Below the pieces are notes generated by a model, which had not been told where the DNA came from, made no database searches, and saw nothing but the letters and a program-made list of their open reading frames with translations. Both the position numbers and the translations under genes were made by a program. A DNA stretch of 64,000 nucleotides from a bacterium (GTDB lineage: Bacteria; Oederibacteriota; PGYV01), in assembly GCA_029565735.1 (NCBI GenBank), contig JAKQNO010000071.1, positions 1 to 64,000 on the forward strand, given 5' to 3'. Below, in pieces: positions 39,729 through 49,518 of this stretch. Within the stretch, counting starts at the first letter, position 1. Each line of letters begins with the position of its first letter.

Positions 39729-40286
39729 TCAGAGCCTTACAATTCCCCTGAAACCCCTGGAATTGTAATATGATTCCGCACCGTTATGATAGACAAAAAC
39801 CCTTCCAAACCGCCTGTCCCCAAAAAGCGCGCCGCCCTGTTTTCTTACTTCACCAGGCGTCTTAATCCAGCTTGATGTTTTTATGTCAAACTCCCCAAGT
39901 TTCTGCAGCGCCATATACTCTTCTTCGGATAACAGTTCAACGCCCATGTCAGCAGCCATTTTTACGGCGCTGTTTTTTGGCTTAAATTCTTTTCTTGAAT
40001 TAAGCGCTTTTTGGTCATAACACAGGCTTCTGCGGCCGGCAGGCGTCTCCGGGCTGCAGTCACATACAATAAACGACCCGGTTTTTTTATCATATCCGGT
40101 TACATCAGGCTCGCCGCCTGTTTTTTCCATATCCTCTATAACCTTCAGTTTCGCCTTATTGGATGTAAGTTTATTTTTCACCGCTTCCCATTTAATACCT
40201 TTATGCCTGCCGGGATTTTTTTCAAAACGTGACTGAAGAATTTCAACAATCTTATCCGGCAGCTGACTGCCTTTATCTTTTTTCAT
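39729..40286 (-). CDS. DUF4256-family protein
   Basis: GGEPDVTGYDKKTGSFIVCDCSPETPAGRRSLCYDQKALNSRK. Confidence 0.85.
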   Translation of the reverse strand: MKKDKGSQLPDKIVEILQSRFEKNPGRHKGIKWEAVKNKLTSNKAKLKVIEDMEKTGGEPDVTGYDKKTGSFIVCDCSPETPAGRRSLCYDQKALNSRKEFKPKNSAVKMAADMGVELLSEEEYMALQKLGEFDIKTSSWIKTPGEVRKQGGALFGDRRFGRVFVYHNGAESYYNSRGFRGIVRL

Positions 40287-40359
40287 TATTTTCCCTCCTT
40301 TTTTTATTAATTATATAACCATATGCCGTATTATCCAAATATAAATTTATAAAAACGCG

Positions 40360-42489
40360 TCATTTTACCTCAAAAGCCCCCTTTTCACCGACGTCATACC
40401 CTCCGGGCAGCTCGGGTTTTCTGCCAAAAGCGGATACATTACCCGCGTTATACACGCATTTATTGTCTTTGGCTATTCTGCTTACGCTGTCTTTATCAGG
40501 ATAGCACATGTAAATTACCCCGCCTTTGCTTTTGGCCGCTATAGGAGTTAATACTTTCAAAAAACGGTGTTCCTCCGCACCCGTAATTGTGACACCCGCG
40601 GGATTAATCCCCACAAGGTTCTTACCCGCGTAAAAATTGTGCGTGCCAGCGCCTATTTCAAGCGCGCTGTCCGGCCTATGAATGGTTTCACTGTCAGCGT
40701 ATATCATTCCTATGGAAAAATTTTCGGTAATTGCCCTTATATTTGCCTGTTCTTTAACCGAATAAAACACGGCATAATCTATTTTATTAATGCCGTTCGC
40801 GCGCAGGTATGAAAGCACGGTATTTTTAAGCCCCTGCGATTCTTTGCCTTCATCGCACGCCAGCACAAGCATGCACGACCCGTCTTCAAGCCTGTAAAAA
40901 ACCGAATTTATACCCTGCGCCGGAATGTAAGACGCGGCAAAACCTTTTTTGGGAAATGCCGAAACCGCGTAAACCAAAATCACCATTGCTATCATGGAAT
41001 GTTTCAGCCGTATTTTTTTAAAATTAACCTCCACATCAGCATGCGGCAGGGCAAGAAAATATATATAGTAAAGTATCACTGCCGCGGCGGGAATAGACTT
41101 TAACGACACTGACGCCAGCGGCATCTGCCCCATAACAGCGGATGATTTTGTCATAATTTCTATTATCAGCCACTGCGCCGCTCCAAAGGGCGCGGCAAGC
41201 ACGGGCGCTATTGACCCAAAAAGCCACATGGCAAACCCTAAAATGGTGGCAAAGCCTGAAAGCGGCACAATTATAAGATTTGCAAATACGGAAATAATTG
41301 ACACCTGATTAAAGGTATTTATCATAACCGGCAATACAAACACCTGCGCTGTTAAAGTGGCTGACAGCGTTTCAGAGACCCATTTTGGAAGAAATGACAG
41401 ATACCCCGATACTTTTTCATTAAGATAAATTATTCCGAAAGCCGCAAGAAAAGAGAGCTGAAATCCCGCTTCAAACAATGACTGCGGGTCAAATAACAGA
41501 ATAAAAAATCCCGCGGCGCACAGCGAATTTAACGCATCCCCGTCGCGCTGTATTACATACCCGAACAGTATAAATGACGCCATTATGGCCGCCCTTACTA
41601 TTGAAGCTTCCCCGCCGGTAATAAGGGCAAAACACCAGATGCAGAAAATAGCGATAAACGCGGAAAGCTCTTTTTTTACCCTTAACAGTTTTAAAAATAC
41701 AAATACAAAAACAGTTATAAGCCCGGCGTTCATTCCGGAAACCGCAAGTATATGCGCCGTGCCTGTCTTTTTAAAATCATCGTACACATTTGCGGGAATG
41801 GATTTTCTGCTGCCAAGCATTACGCCTTCCAGAATTCCGGCCTGCGGCTGCGGCACGTACGCGTAAATAAGCGCTATCAGTTTTTCTCTTGCCCCATAAG
41901 AAATTCTTCCTATAAAACCGGCTTTTTCGCCTGTTTTTATTACCTTAAAATCAGACGCATACGCGGTGTACAGTATGCCGTTTCTTTTAAGGAATAAAGA
42001 ATAATCAAAACCGCCTTTATAAGGAGCTTTCTGCGGCTTTTTAAGTTTGGCTTCAATTTCAAGAATGTCCCCGTAGCCTATTTTTAAATTTGACCTGCCT
42101 TCAATTGTCACCCTTGCTTTTGCGGCGCGCAGTTTTATTTTTTCCGCGGTGCTGCCGGCTGTTTTTACTTTTATAATTTCTCCGTCAAAATACGTCCTGC
42201 CGCCGGAATGCTCGGGCATGCCGTACACCCTTACCGTAAAGGAACTTATGTTTTGCAGATATTTATCCATGGAAGATTTTTCTGTAATATATATGTTTAA
42301 ACTGACACTAATGAATCCGCATGCCGCTGCAGCCAAAAGGGCGGATAAAAAACTTTTTCTTGAAACTATCATGGCAGCCGCAAACAGGCAGATTATAAAG
42401 GCAAAAAACAATACATTAAGTTTTATAACCCCGCCGGCTGCTATACCAAGCGCCAAAAAAACCGTTAACGCCGTAAACGGCCTGTTCAT
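40360..42489 (-). CDS. comEC: ComEC/Rec2-family DNA uptake protein
   Basis: HILAVSGMNAGLI competence domain; DUF4131-like N-terminus. Confidence 0.93.
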   Translation of the reverse strand: MNRPFTALTVFLALGIAAGGVIKLNVLFFAFIICLFAAAMIVSRKSFLSALLAAAACGFISVSLNIYITEKSSMDKYLQNISSFTVRVYGMPEHSGGRTYFDGEIIKVKTAGSTAEKIKLRAAKARVTIEGRSNLKIGYGDILEIEAKLKKPQKAPYKGGFDYSLFLKRNGILYTAYASDFKVIKTGEKAGFIGRISYGAREKLIALIYAYVPQPQAGILEGVMLGSRKSIPANVYDDFKKTGTAHILAVSGMNAGLITVFVFVFLKLLRVKKELSAFIAIFCIWCFALITGGEASIVRAAIMASFILFGYVIQRDGDALNSLCAAGFFILLFDPQSLFEAGFQLSFLAAFGIIYLNEKVSGYLSFLPKWVSETLSATLTAQVFVLPVMINTFNQVSIISVFANLIIVPLSGFATILGFAMWLFGSIAPVLAAPFGAAQWLIIEIMTKSSAVMGQMPLASVSLKSIPAAAVILYYIYFLALPHADVEVNFKKIRLKHSMIAMVILVYAVSAFPKKGFAASYIPAQGINSVFYRLEDGSCMLVLACDEGKESQGLKNTVLSYLRANGINKIDYAVFYSVKEQANIRAITENFSIGMIYADSETIHRPDSALEIGAGTHNFYAGKNLVGINPAGVTITGAEEHRFLKVLTPIAAKSKGGVIYMCYPDKDSVSRIAKDNKCVYNAGNVSAFGRKPELPGGYDVGEKGAFEVK

Positions 42490-42812
42490 TGGACGGTTAT
42501 AAACCTTTTTATTTTAATGAATTTCTTATTTCCTATCCCTTTTACTTTCTGCAGTTCTTCAGCAGACTTAAACCCCCCGTTTTCCTGCCTGTATTTTATT
42601 ATTTTTTCTGCGTAAGAAGGGCCTATGCCGGGGAGTTTGACAAGTTCTTCCGCTGACGCCTGATTTATGTTTACTGAAAGTGGTTTTGACGCGGATTGCG
42701 CTTCAATATCCGCGGTTTTTGGATTGATAAAAGCAAGGATAAAAATTCCGGCTATGGCACCGGTTAGAATGGTAAAAATGACAGACTTTTCTTCTTTGGT
42801 GAATGTTCCCAT
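42486..42812 (-). CDS. comEA: ComEA-type helix-hairpin-helix protein
   Basis: VNINQASAEELVKLPGIGPSYAEKIIKYRQENGGFKSAEELQKVKGIGNKKF. Confidence 0.9.
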   Translation of the reverse strand: MGTFTKEEKSVIFTILTGAIAGIFILAFINPKTADIEAQSASKPLSVNINQASAEELVKLPGIGPSYAEKIIKYRQENGGFKSAEELQKVKGIGNKKFIKIKRFITVQ

Positions 42813-42966
42813 CTCTGGCCCCTCTGTTTTCCGGTTACCCGTTTTGTATATTAAATCAGGATTTTATCCCATAAACATCTATCCCATATCCCATAAATAA
42901 ACCTTAAATCTAAACAACGCGCCCTAAAGGGACGCGGCTACCAATATAAAACATAACACTTTAGCA

Positions 42967-43128
42967 GATTAAGCATTTAAGCTATAACGAAGAAATAAGC
43001 ATAAACGGCTTAAGCATTTAAGCTATAGCGGAAGAATTGTTCTAAATCTTTCGCTTATGCTTAACTGCCTATAACTTAAACCGCTATGTTTAAGTCTTCT
43101 GCTTGACTGCCTATAGCTTAAACCGTTG
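42967..43128. repeat. Intergenic repeat, ~41-42-bp period with direct and inverted units
   Basis: ttaagcatttaagctata(a/g)cg(g)aagaa twice; ctt(a/c)tgctt(a/g)actgcctata(a/g)cttaaaccg twice. Confidence 0.85.
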
Positions 43129-43130
43129 CT

Positions 43131-43694
43131 TTATAAGTCCTTAAACCTACCGGCGGATTTTTCATACCCAAGCGACGCGTAGTTATGGATAAAATCCTGA
43201 AGGTTGTCAAACTTTTTTTCAAATTCCTTTTTTTCCTCATCCGTAAAAGGCCCAAGCACATAGTCAACTGTTTTGCTTTTGTGTTCCGGCCTGCCTACGC
43301 CGAACCTTATTCTTGGATATTTATCGGTTCCAAGCTTTTCTGTAATTGATTTTATACCGTTATGGCCGCCGTCACCGCCGCCGTTTTTCAGCCTTACGGA
43401 ATAAAGCGGAAGGTCCATATCGTCATGGCATATCAGGATATCTTCAGGTGAGATTTTATGTTTCTCCGCGAAAAATTTTACCGCTTCGCCGGACAGGTTC
43501 ATATACGTCAAAGGCTTGATAAATAAAACAGAAACGCCGCGGATGCTTTTTGTCGCATACGCGGCGTACTTGTTTTTTTCTGTAAAGGAAAATCCCAGTT
43601 TTGACGCCAGGAAGTCCGTAAACATAAAGCCTATATTGTGCCTTGTGCCCCTGTACTCTTCGCCTTTGTTTCCCAGGCCGGCTATAAGCTTCAT
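43131..43694 (-). CDS. pth: Peptidyl-tRNA hydrolase
   Basis: LIAGLGNKGEEYRGTRHNIGFM, PLTYMNLSGEAV, HDDMDLP. Confidence 0.95.
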   Translation of the reverse strand: MKLIAGLGNKGEEYRGTRHNIGFMFTDFLASKLGFSFTEKNKYAAYATKSIRGVSVLFIKPLTYMNLSGEAVKFFAEKHKISPEDILICHDDMDLPLYSVRLKNGGGDGGHNGIKSITEKLGTDKYPRIRFGVGRPEHKSKTVDYVLGPFTDEEKKEFEKKFDNLQDFIHNYASLGYEKSAGRFKDL

Positions 43695-43708
43695 GTCTTA
43701 TTTTTTTG

Positions 43709-44443
43709 CTATTTTTTCTTTGCCGCAGGAGCTGCTTTTGCCGCGGGCGCCGCTTTGGCTCCGCCTTTTGCACCTGCCGCAGGCGCTGCTTCTTCAGCCT
43801 TTGGCGCTCCTTTAATAACTTCAGGTTCTTTTGCAGCATCAGCCGCAGGAGCAGCTTCAGCTCCCGGTGCCGCCACAACTTCCTGCTTAATGCCCTTTAC
43901 AACAACCACGGGATATTTGGGATTGTCAAGAATCTCCACGCCTTCTTTAAGCTTAATATCCGAAACGCGTATTTCGTCGTTAATCATAAGCGCGGATACG
44001 TCAAGGTCTATCCTGCTTGGAAGGTCTTTAGGAAAGCATTTTACGGTGATGTGCCTTGCTATGTGTTCAAGCACGCCGCCCGCTTTTACGCCTTCAGGTA
44101 ATCCTGAGGTAAACACAGGCACTTCAAACCTTCCTTTTTTATTGTCGCTTACCGCGTGAAGGTCCGCGTGCACTATTTCGTCGGTAATAGGATGCCTTGA
44201 AACTTCTTTTATAATTACGGTTTTTTCCTCTTTCTTGTCATGGTCCGTAAGTTTTAACGTGATAAGGATTGTCCCTTCCTGAAGGGTCTTAACCGTTTTT
44301 TCGATATCCTTTATCCTTATCTCTATCGGCATTGTCTTTGTTTCCTTGCCGTAGATTACAGCCGGAATCTTTCCTTCTTTTTTCAGTTTCTTTGCTGACG
44401 CGTTCTGCTGCCTTACTTCCGCTTCCATAGTTACCTTCTCCAT
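43709..44443 (-). CDS. rplY: 50S ribosomal protein L25/Ctc with Ala/Lys-rich C-terminal tail
   Basis: KKLKKEGKIPAVIYGKE; TL5 C-terminal domain; AAPAAKAAPAAKKK tail. Confidence 0.92.
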   Translation of the reverse strand: MEKVTMEAEVRQQNASAKKLKKEGKIPAVIYGKETKTMPIEIRIKDIEKTVKTLQEGTILITLKLTDHDKKEEKTVIIKEVSRHPITDEIVHADLHAVSDNKKGRFEVPVFTSGLPEGVKAGGVLEHIARHITVKCFPKDLPSRIDLDVSALMINDEIRVSDIKLKEGVEILDNPKYPVVVVKGIKQEVVAAPGAEAAPAADAAKEPEVIKGAPKAEEAAPAAGAKGGAKAAPAAKAAPAAKKK

Positions 44444-44492
44444 TTTTAAAACTCCTCCTATCGGAATGTTACGCTGTATTCAAGGTTGTGTA

Positions 44493-45458
44493 TTACCTGA
44501 ACAGCTCACTTATGGTCTGTTCGTCGTGTATCCGCTTTATGGCTTCGCCGAATAACTTTCCGACTGACAGTACCTTTATTTTTTTCACTTTTTCGCGTTC
44601 CGCCTGCGGTATCGTGTTTGACACCACAACTTCAAGTATTTCCGAATCATTTATCTTTTCAACGGCCTGGCCCGAGAATATCCCGTGCGTCATGCACGCG
44701 TATATTTTCTTTGCGCCTTTTGCCTTTAAAAATTTTGCCGCCTGCACAAGCGTGCCGCCCGTGGCAAGCATGTCGTCGGGTATTATAACATTCTTTCCTT
44801 TTACATCGCCGATTATGTGCATGGCCTCCACAGATTCAGGGCCGCTTCTTTTTTTGTCAACAATGGCAATTGGCGTGTTAAGTTTTTCCGCGAAATACCA
44901 CGCGCGTTTTACGCCGCCGATATCTGACGCGGCAATTACAAAATCATCCTGTTCAACCATTTTTCTGAAATAATCTATAAACACCGGGGCCGCCAGAAGG
45001 TGGTCAACCGGTATGTCAAAGAAACCCTGTATCTGATCGGCGTGCAGGTCCATTGTAAGAATCCTGTCGGCGCCGGCCGTGGTAAGTATGTTTGCCACAA
45101 GTTTTGCCGTGATAGGAACCCTTGGCTGGTCTTTCCTGTCCTGCCTTGCGTATCCGTAAAAAGGAACAACCGCAGTTATCCTTCCGGCGGACGCGCGTTT
45201 TAACGCGTCTATCATTACAAGAAGTTCCATCAAATTGTCATTTGTCGGCATGCACGTTGACTGAATTACAAAAACATCCGCGCCGCGGACATTATCATTA
45301 ATCTTTACCCTTATTTCGCCTTCGGGAAATTTTCCTACAAAGGCGTCAGCAAGCTCCACGCCCGCGTGTTTAACTATTTCTTTTGCAAGGTTAAGGTTGC
45401 TTGTGCCAGAGAAAACAAGCAGCCTGTCTGTCCTGTGCCCTTTTTTAGCTTTTTTCAT
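44493..45458 (-). CDS. prs: Ribose-phosphate pyrophosphokinase
   Basis: VVPFYGYARQDRKD, DLHADQIQGFFDIPVDHL, PDDMLATGGTLV. Confidence 0.95.
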   Translation of the reverse strand: MKKAKKGHRTDRLLVFSGTSNLNLAKEIVKHAGVELADAFVGKFPEGEIRVKINDNVRGADVFVIQSTCMPTNDNLMELLVMIDALKRASAGRITAVVPFYGYARQDRKDQPRVPITAKLVANILTTAGADRILTMDLHADQIQGFFDIPVDHLLAAPVFIDYFRKMVEQDDFVIAASDIGGVKRAWYFAEKLNTPIAIVDKKRSGPESVEAMHIIGDVKGKNVIIPDDMLATGGTLVQAAKFLKAKGAKKIYACMTHGIFSGQAVEKINDSEILEVVVSNTIPQAEREKVKKIKVLSVGKLFGEAIKRIHDEQTISELFR

Positions 45459-45460
45459 AA

Positions 45461-46837
45461 TTATTTCTTTCTCCTCTTTTTTACCCAGCCGGTTTTTGTT
45501 TCCTGCCTCGGCCTTGCTATTGCCAGGGAATCGTCCGGCACGCTGTCGGTTATTACCGAACCCGCGCCTATTACGGCGTTTTTTCCTATTTTAACCGGCG
45601 CCACAAATACCGCGTTGCTTCCGACGTACGCGCCGTCGCCTATCACCGTTTTATTCTTTTTTAATCCGTCATAATTTGCCGTTATTGTGCCGGCGCCTAT
45701 GTTTACATTACTGCCTATTTCGGAATCGCCTATGTAGCTTAAATGCGCGACGTTTGTGTTATTGCCTATGGTGGAATTTTTAATTTCCACGTAATTGCCT
45801 ATCTTGCAGTTGTTGCCGATAACAGCGCCCTGCCTTAAATGCGCGCTTGGCCCTATGGTGCAGCCTTTGCCTATTTTTACTCCGGCTTTAATAACCGAAA
45901 AAGGCTGTATAACTGTATCACTGCCTATTTCGACGCCTTCTTCAATATATACCGTGTCAAAATCAACAATAGTTATACCATTTTCAGAAAGCATTTCAAG
46001 AACTTTTTTGTTCCTGATTTTACCCGCCTCCGCAAGCTGAGCCCTGCTGTTTACACCCGCAAGCTCCCTGTAAGGGACGTCAACGGGGCTAAGCGGCCTG
46101 TCTTCAGCGTACATTAAAGCCGCAATATCAGTCAGGTAATACTCGCCTTTTGCCTTGTTAACCTTTATTTTTCCAAGGTTTCTTACAAGGCTGTCTTTCC
46201 TTATTATATATACACCGCCGTTTATGACCTTAATTGCCTTTTCACGGTCATTGGCGTCTTTATCCTCAACTATCCTTATCACATAATCTTCGCTGTTTCT
46301 TACAATCCTGCCGTATCCTGACGGATTTTCAGCAAAAGAGACACCAATTATACCACCCTGACTTTTCTTTGTAAACATTTTAATTAGAAAGCCGACTGTA
46401 TCGGAAGTTATAAGCGGTGTGTCCCCGCTTAATATCAATATGCCGTCTTTCAGGGGGATTTTCGCCTTAATTACCGAACTTACCGCGTCTGCCGTGCCAA
46501 GCTGTTCTTTCTGCAGTACAAATCTTATGTTATTCCCGTTATACCGCGCCGCGGCAAAACTTTTAAGCTGCTGCATATTGGCGCCGGCCACCACTGTTAT
46601 GTCCGAAACCCGCGCTTTAAGGCACGCGTCAATAACGTGCGCCAGCATGGGCTTGCCGCTTACTTCGTGCAGGACCTTTGTTTTTTCGGATTTCATCCTT
46701 GTGCCCTTGCCCGCGGCAAGTATAACGGCTGATATCCCGTTTACGGGTTTTTGCTTTTCTTCAAATTCCGCGTCCACGCGCAAATCTGGATTTTTCATCC
46801 GGTTTTCACCGGAAAAAAAATCCACGTTAAAATCCAT
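45461..46837 (-). CDS. glmU: Bifunctional N-acetylglucosamine-1-P uridyltransferase/acetyltransferase
   Basis: AVILAAGKGTRMKSEKTKVLHEVSGKPML; hexapeptide repeats; ORF track start (46975) would overlap 46872-47135, so M at 46837 preferred. Confidence 0.9.
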   Translation of the reverse strand: MDFNVDFFSGENRMKNPDLRVDAEFEEKQKPVNGISAVILAAGKGTRMKSEKTKVLHEVSGKPMLAHVIDACLKARVSDITVVAGANMQQLKSFAAARYNGNNIRFVLQKEQLGTADAVSSVIKAKIPLKDGILILSGDTPLITSDTVGFLIKMFTKKSQGGIIGVSFAENPSGYGRIVRNSEDYVIRIVEDKDANDREKAIKVINGGVYIIRKDSLVRNLGKIKVNKAKGEYYLTDIAALMYAEDRPLSPVDVPYRELAGVNSRAQLAEAGKIRNKKVLEMLSENGITIVDFDTVYIEEGVEIGSDTVIQPFSVIKAGVKIGKGCTIGPSAHLRQGAVIGNNCKIGNYVEIKNSTIGNNTNVAHLSYIGDSEIGSNVNIGAGTITANYDGLKKNKTVIGDGAYVGSNAVFVAPVKIGKNAVIGAGSVITDSVPDDSLAIARPRQETKTGWVKKRRKK

Positions 46838-46871
46838 TTCGCTGTTTTTTACTTTTACGCTTTTTTTCAAG

Positions 46872-47135
46872 TTATTCTTTCCCGCATGTCCCGTTTTTTG
46901 AATGCTCGCAGCAGGAGCAGCCTTCTTTTGCCCCTTCTTTGACATTGTTTTCTTTTCTTTTATAATCGGTTTCATAGAAACCGCTGCCCTTGAAAATTAT
47001 TCCGCTTCCGCGGCTTACAAGCCTTTTTATGCCGCTTCCGCCGCATTTGGGGCATTTTTCAAAAGCGTCATCTTTTATCGACTGTTTGTGTTCAAACACG
47101 CCGCATTTTTCGCATTCATAATCGTAAGTCGGCAT
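46872..47135 (-). CDS. FmdB-family zinc-ribbon protein
   Basis: MPTYDYECEKCGVFEHKQSIKDDAFEKCPKCGG. Confidence 0.9.
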   Translation of the reverse strand: MPTYDYECEKCGVFEHKQSIKDDAFEKCPKCGGSGIKRLVSRGSGIIFKGSGFYETDYKRKENNVKEGAKEGCSCCEHSKNGTCGKE

Positions 47136-47393
47136 TTTTCCTCCGTTACCTTAAACTTTTGTGTTCAAAATCATTGCATTTTTTTGAATTGGGGCGTTCC
47201 GGATGCGCGCATGTTGAAGGGTGGTTAAGCCTGCATACATCGCACAAAAAACCGTTGTCAATTTTTATTAACAGCTTTAAAAACGCGTTCTTAACCTTTT
47301 TTATCATTTATCCGCCTTACGCCTGTTTGAAGGATTATATTACATAACGCCCAAAAGTCAAGCACGGCCGGCCCGCGCGGCGAATCAGCCCTT

Positions 47394-48476
47394 TTACGGA
47401 TGTTTTTGCATAACGCTGTTTATCTGCTTTACAAGTTCTTCCGCCATTTTTCTGTTTGCCTCGGCGTTTGGATGCCAGTCGCATCCCATTAATTCCTGAG
47501 GCACGGGGGATAATGACGCAAAATGCGTTTTTTTGTCCTTAAATGTTTTTAAAGTATTTTTCACATAGCCGGACAGCGGAGCGTCAGTAACAGGCCCTGT
47601 GACGCAGAAAATTTCGGCCTGCGGGTAATATCCCCTTACTGTTTTTAACAGCGACAGGTATGCTTTTTCAAAAAGTTCTTTTGAAGGCACGGGCTGCGTG
47701 CTGAAATCATTTGTCCCTATATTTATTACAACAATATCCGGAATCCAGGATTTAAAATCCCATGCCGTTAAAGGGTCGTTCATTATTGTGTTTTTATAAT
47801 AATACCCCAGCGGCTTTTCCGCGGGTATGGCGTTGTCGCCGTAGTTTTTTACCAGGCCGCGACCTGATATTGCAATTATATGCGCCTGAGCGCCAAGGAC
47901 GCGGGAGGTAACTGACGCAAAGGACAGGAAATTGTTCTTATATTTCTTTTCTGTACCTTCCCCGCAGGTGACTGAAGGCCCTTCTATTCCATAGCCGACA
48001 GTAAGCGAATCGCCTATGAATTCAATTTTCTTTGAAGGTTTAACCGGCGGTGCAAGCACTTTTGCCTTCTTATCAAGAATAAAACCTTTAAAAATACCTG
48101 TGCCGTCGTATGTTTCCGTCCTTTTGGTGATTATTACGGAATGCGGCCCGCGGCTGAGGTTTTTGGCAACAATATATTTTTTCACTTTCGGCTGTGTCAC
48201 AAGCACCGGCATACGGGCGCCGTCAACAAATACATTGTAATGGTTTGTCCCGTCATCCAGAAGCACGGCGCAGTAAGCGCCTTCAAAATTTATGGCGATT
48301 TCAATGCCCGGCCAGTCAAAACGCGGCGCGTTTTTATCCGAAAAATCAATTCGCCCTATATATGATATGCCGGGATCCGAAGGAATAACTTTTTTATAAG
48401 CGCTTGTAAATCCGTAAACGATTCCGCCCGTAAAAGCCACCACACCTATTGCCGCCAGCAGCCATATCCTTTCCAT
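47394..48476 (-). CDS. SGNH/GDSL hydrolase (carbohydrate-esterase-like)
   Basis: FIGDSLTVGYG, VVINIGTNDFS, DWHPNAEANRKMAEEL. Confidence 0.88.
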   Translation of the reverse strand: MERIWLLAAIGVVAFTGGIVYGFTSAYKKVIPSDPGISYIGRIDFSDKNAPRFDWPGIEIAINFEGAYCAVLLDDGTNHYNVFVDGARMPVLVTQPKVKKYIVAKNLSRGPHSVIITKRTETYDGTGIFKGFILDKKAKVLAPPVKPSKKIEFIGDSLTVGYGIEGPSVTCGEGTEKKYKNNFLSFASVTSRVLGAQAHIIAISGRGLVKNYGDNAIPAEKPLGYYYKNTIMNDPLTAWDFKSWIPDIVVINIGTNDFSTQPVPSKELFEKAYLSLLKTVRGYYPQAEIFCVTGPVTDAPLSGYVKNTLKTFKDKKTHFASLSPVPQELMGCDWHPNAEANRKMAEELVKQINSVMQKHP

Positions 48477-48477
48477 T

Positions 48478-49188
48478 TTATTCTCCTTTTTTCTTCTTTT
48501 CTGTTTTGATTTTTTCAGCGTAAACTTCTATCAGTTTATGTACAACTTTTCTGCCAAGGTATTTTTCAAGCTGTTCGGCAAGCGAAAAAGCTGCCACCAC
48601 ATCCATTTTACCCGATACGCACCCAAGGGCGCAGGTCTGCTGTGAAAGGTAGTAGCCGTTATGCCCGCAGATGGTGGTCACAAATATTTTTTTATCCACT
48701 TTTATTGTTTCCAGCGGCCAGGAATAACAGACTGCAGGCTTGTATTCCGTGCGTTTTAACCCGTTTTTTATTGAAATTAAATCTATAAGGCAAAGCAGGG
48801 CTTTCCCTTTTACCACAGACAGCATGCAGCTGCCGTCTTTTCTGTGGTTAAGGTAAATGCCGCTTTTATCCTTTTTAAAAACCTTTTCATTCAGCACCCA
48901 GGGATATTTCGCGGCAAACTCGGCTTTATTGTCCTTTATGAATTTTTCAAGTTTTTTTCTTTCTTTCGGTTCTATGTCCACAGTGTAATCGGTGCAGCAG
49001 GAACCGTGGTATTTTTTTCCTTTCAGTTTAAGGCATTTGGAAGAGTCGCATTTATATGTGGTGTGAAAAAGGCTGTATGTGTCAAAAATAAAATTGTCAA
49101 ATTCCACCAGCCCGCCGTTTTTTCGGAGGATGCTTATATATTGTTTCAATTTTGACTTATTGTTTGGTATGTGCAGAATTGTTTTCAT
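48478..49188 (-). CDS. Cysteine-rich metal-cluster hypothetical protein (DUF3109/YkgJ-like)
   Basis: CDSSKC...GSCCTDY...GSCMLS...CYSWPLE spacing. Confidence 0.55.
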   Translation of the reverse strand: MKTILHIPNNKSKLKQYISILRKNGGLVEFDNFIFDTYSLFHTTYKCDSSKCLKLKGKKYHGSCCTDYTVDIEPKERKKLEKFIKDNKAEFAAKYPWVLNEKVFKKDKSGIYLNHRKDGSCMLSVVKGKALLCLIDLISIKNGLKRTEYKPAVCYSWPLETIKVDKKIFVTTICGHNGYYLSQQTCALGCVSGKMDVVAAFSLAEQLEKYLGRKVVHKLIEVYAEKIKTEKKKKGE

Positions 49189-49237
49189 AAAACCGCCGTT
49201 TATATTATTTGATGAATTAAAACAGCCATATTATAAC

Positions 49238-49281
49238 AAAAAAACGGGCGGAGCGCACGTAAGCGCACCGCCCGTTTTTAA
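49238..49281. terminator. Bidirectional intrinsic terminator
   Basis: AAAAACGGGCGG-a-GCGC-ACGTAA-GCGC-a-CCGCCCGTTTTT. Confidence 0.92.
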
Positions 49282-49293
49282 ACAGAAGCTTTA

Positions 49294-49488
49294 TTAATCA
49301 AAAAGCATTTTTTTCTTTGTAAGAAGAAGAATAAGGTCTATAAGCGTGCCTATACCGGCGAATCCAAATGTAAAGAGCCAGATTTAACCGGAAATTATCT
49401 TGCGATTATAAAACCTGTGAAGCCCCGCCAATCCCAAAAAACCAACGCAGCAAAGCACAATCGTAATTGTTTTCTTGTCCGCAGCCAT
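49294..49488 (-). pseudogene. TM2-domain protein interrupted by in-frame TAA at 49384-49386
   Basis: Manual translation MAADKKTITIVLCCVGFLGLAGLHRFYNRKIISG*IWLFTFGFAGIGTLIDLILLLTKKKMLFD*. Confidence 0.85.
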
Positions 49489-49518
49489 TTAAAAACCTCC
49501 TTATTTTTTGTTAACCTA

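Noticed and set aside
43456-44159. Arg/Lys/Gln-rich and Ala/Phe-rich overlapping ORFs near pth/rplY
   Set aside because: Shadow frames of the Ala/Lys-rich rplY tail and pth; no independent domain signals.
46838-46975. 46-aa N-terminal extension of GlmU overlapping the FmdB-like gene
   Set aside because: More likely an upstream in-frame start chosen by the ORF caller; M at 46837 avoids overlap with the FmdB stop.
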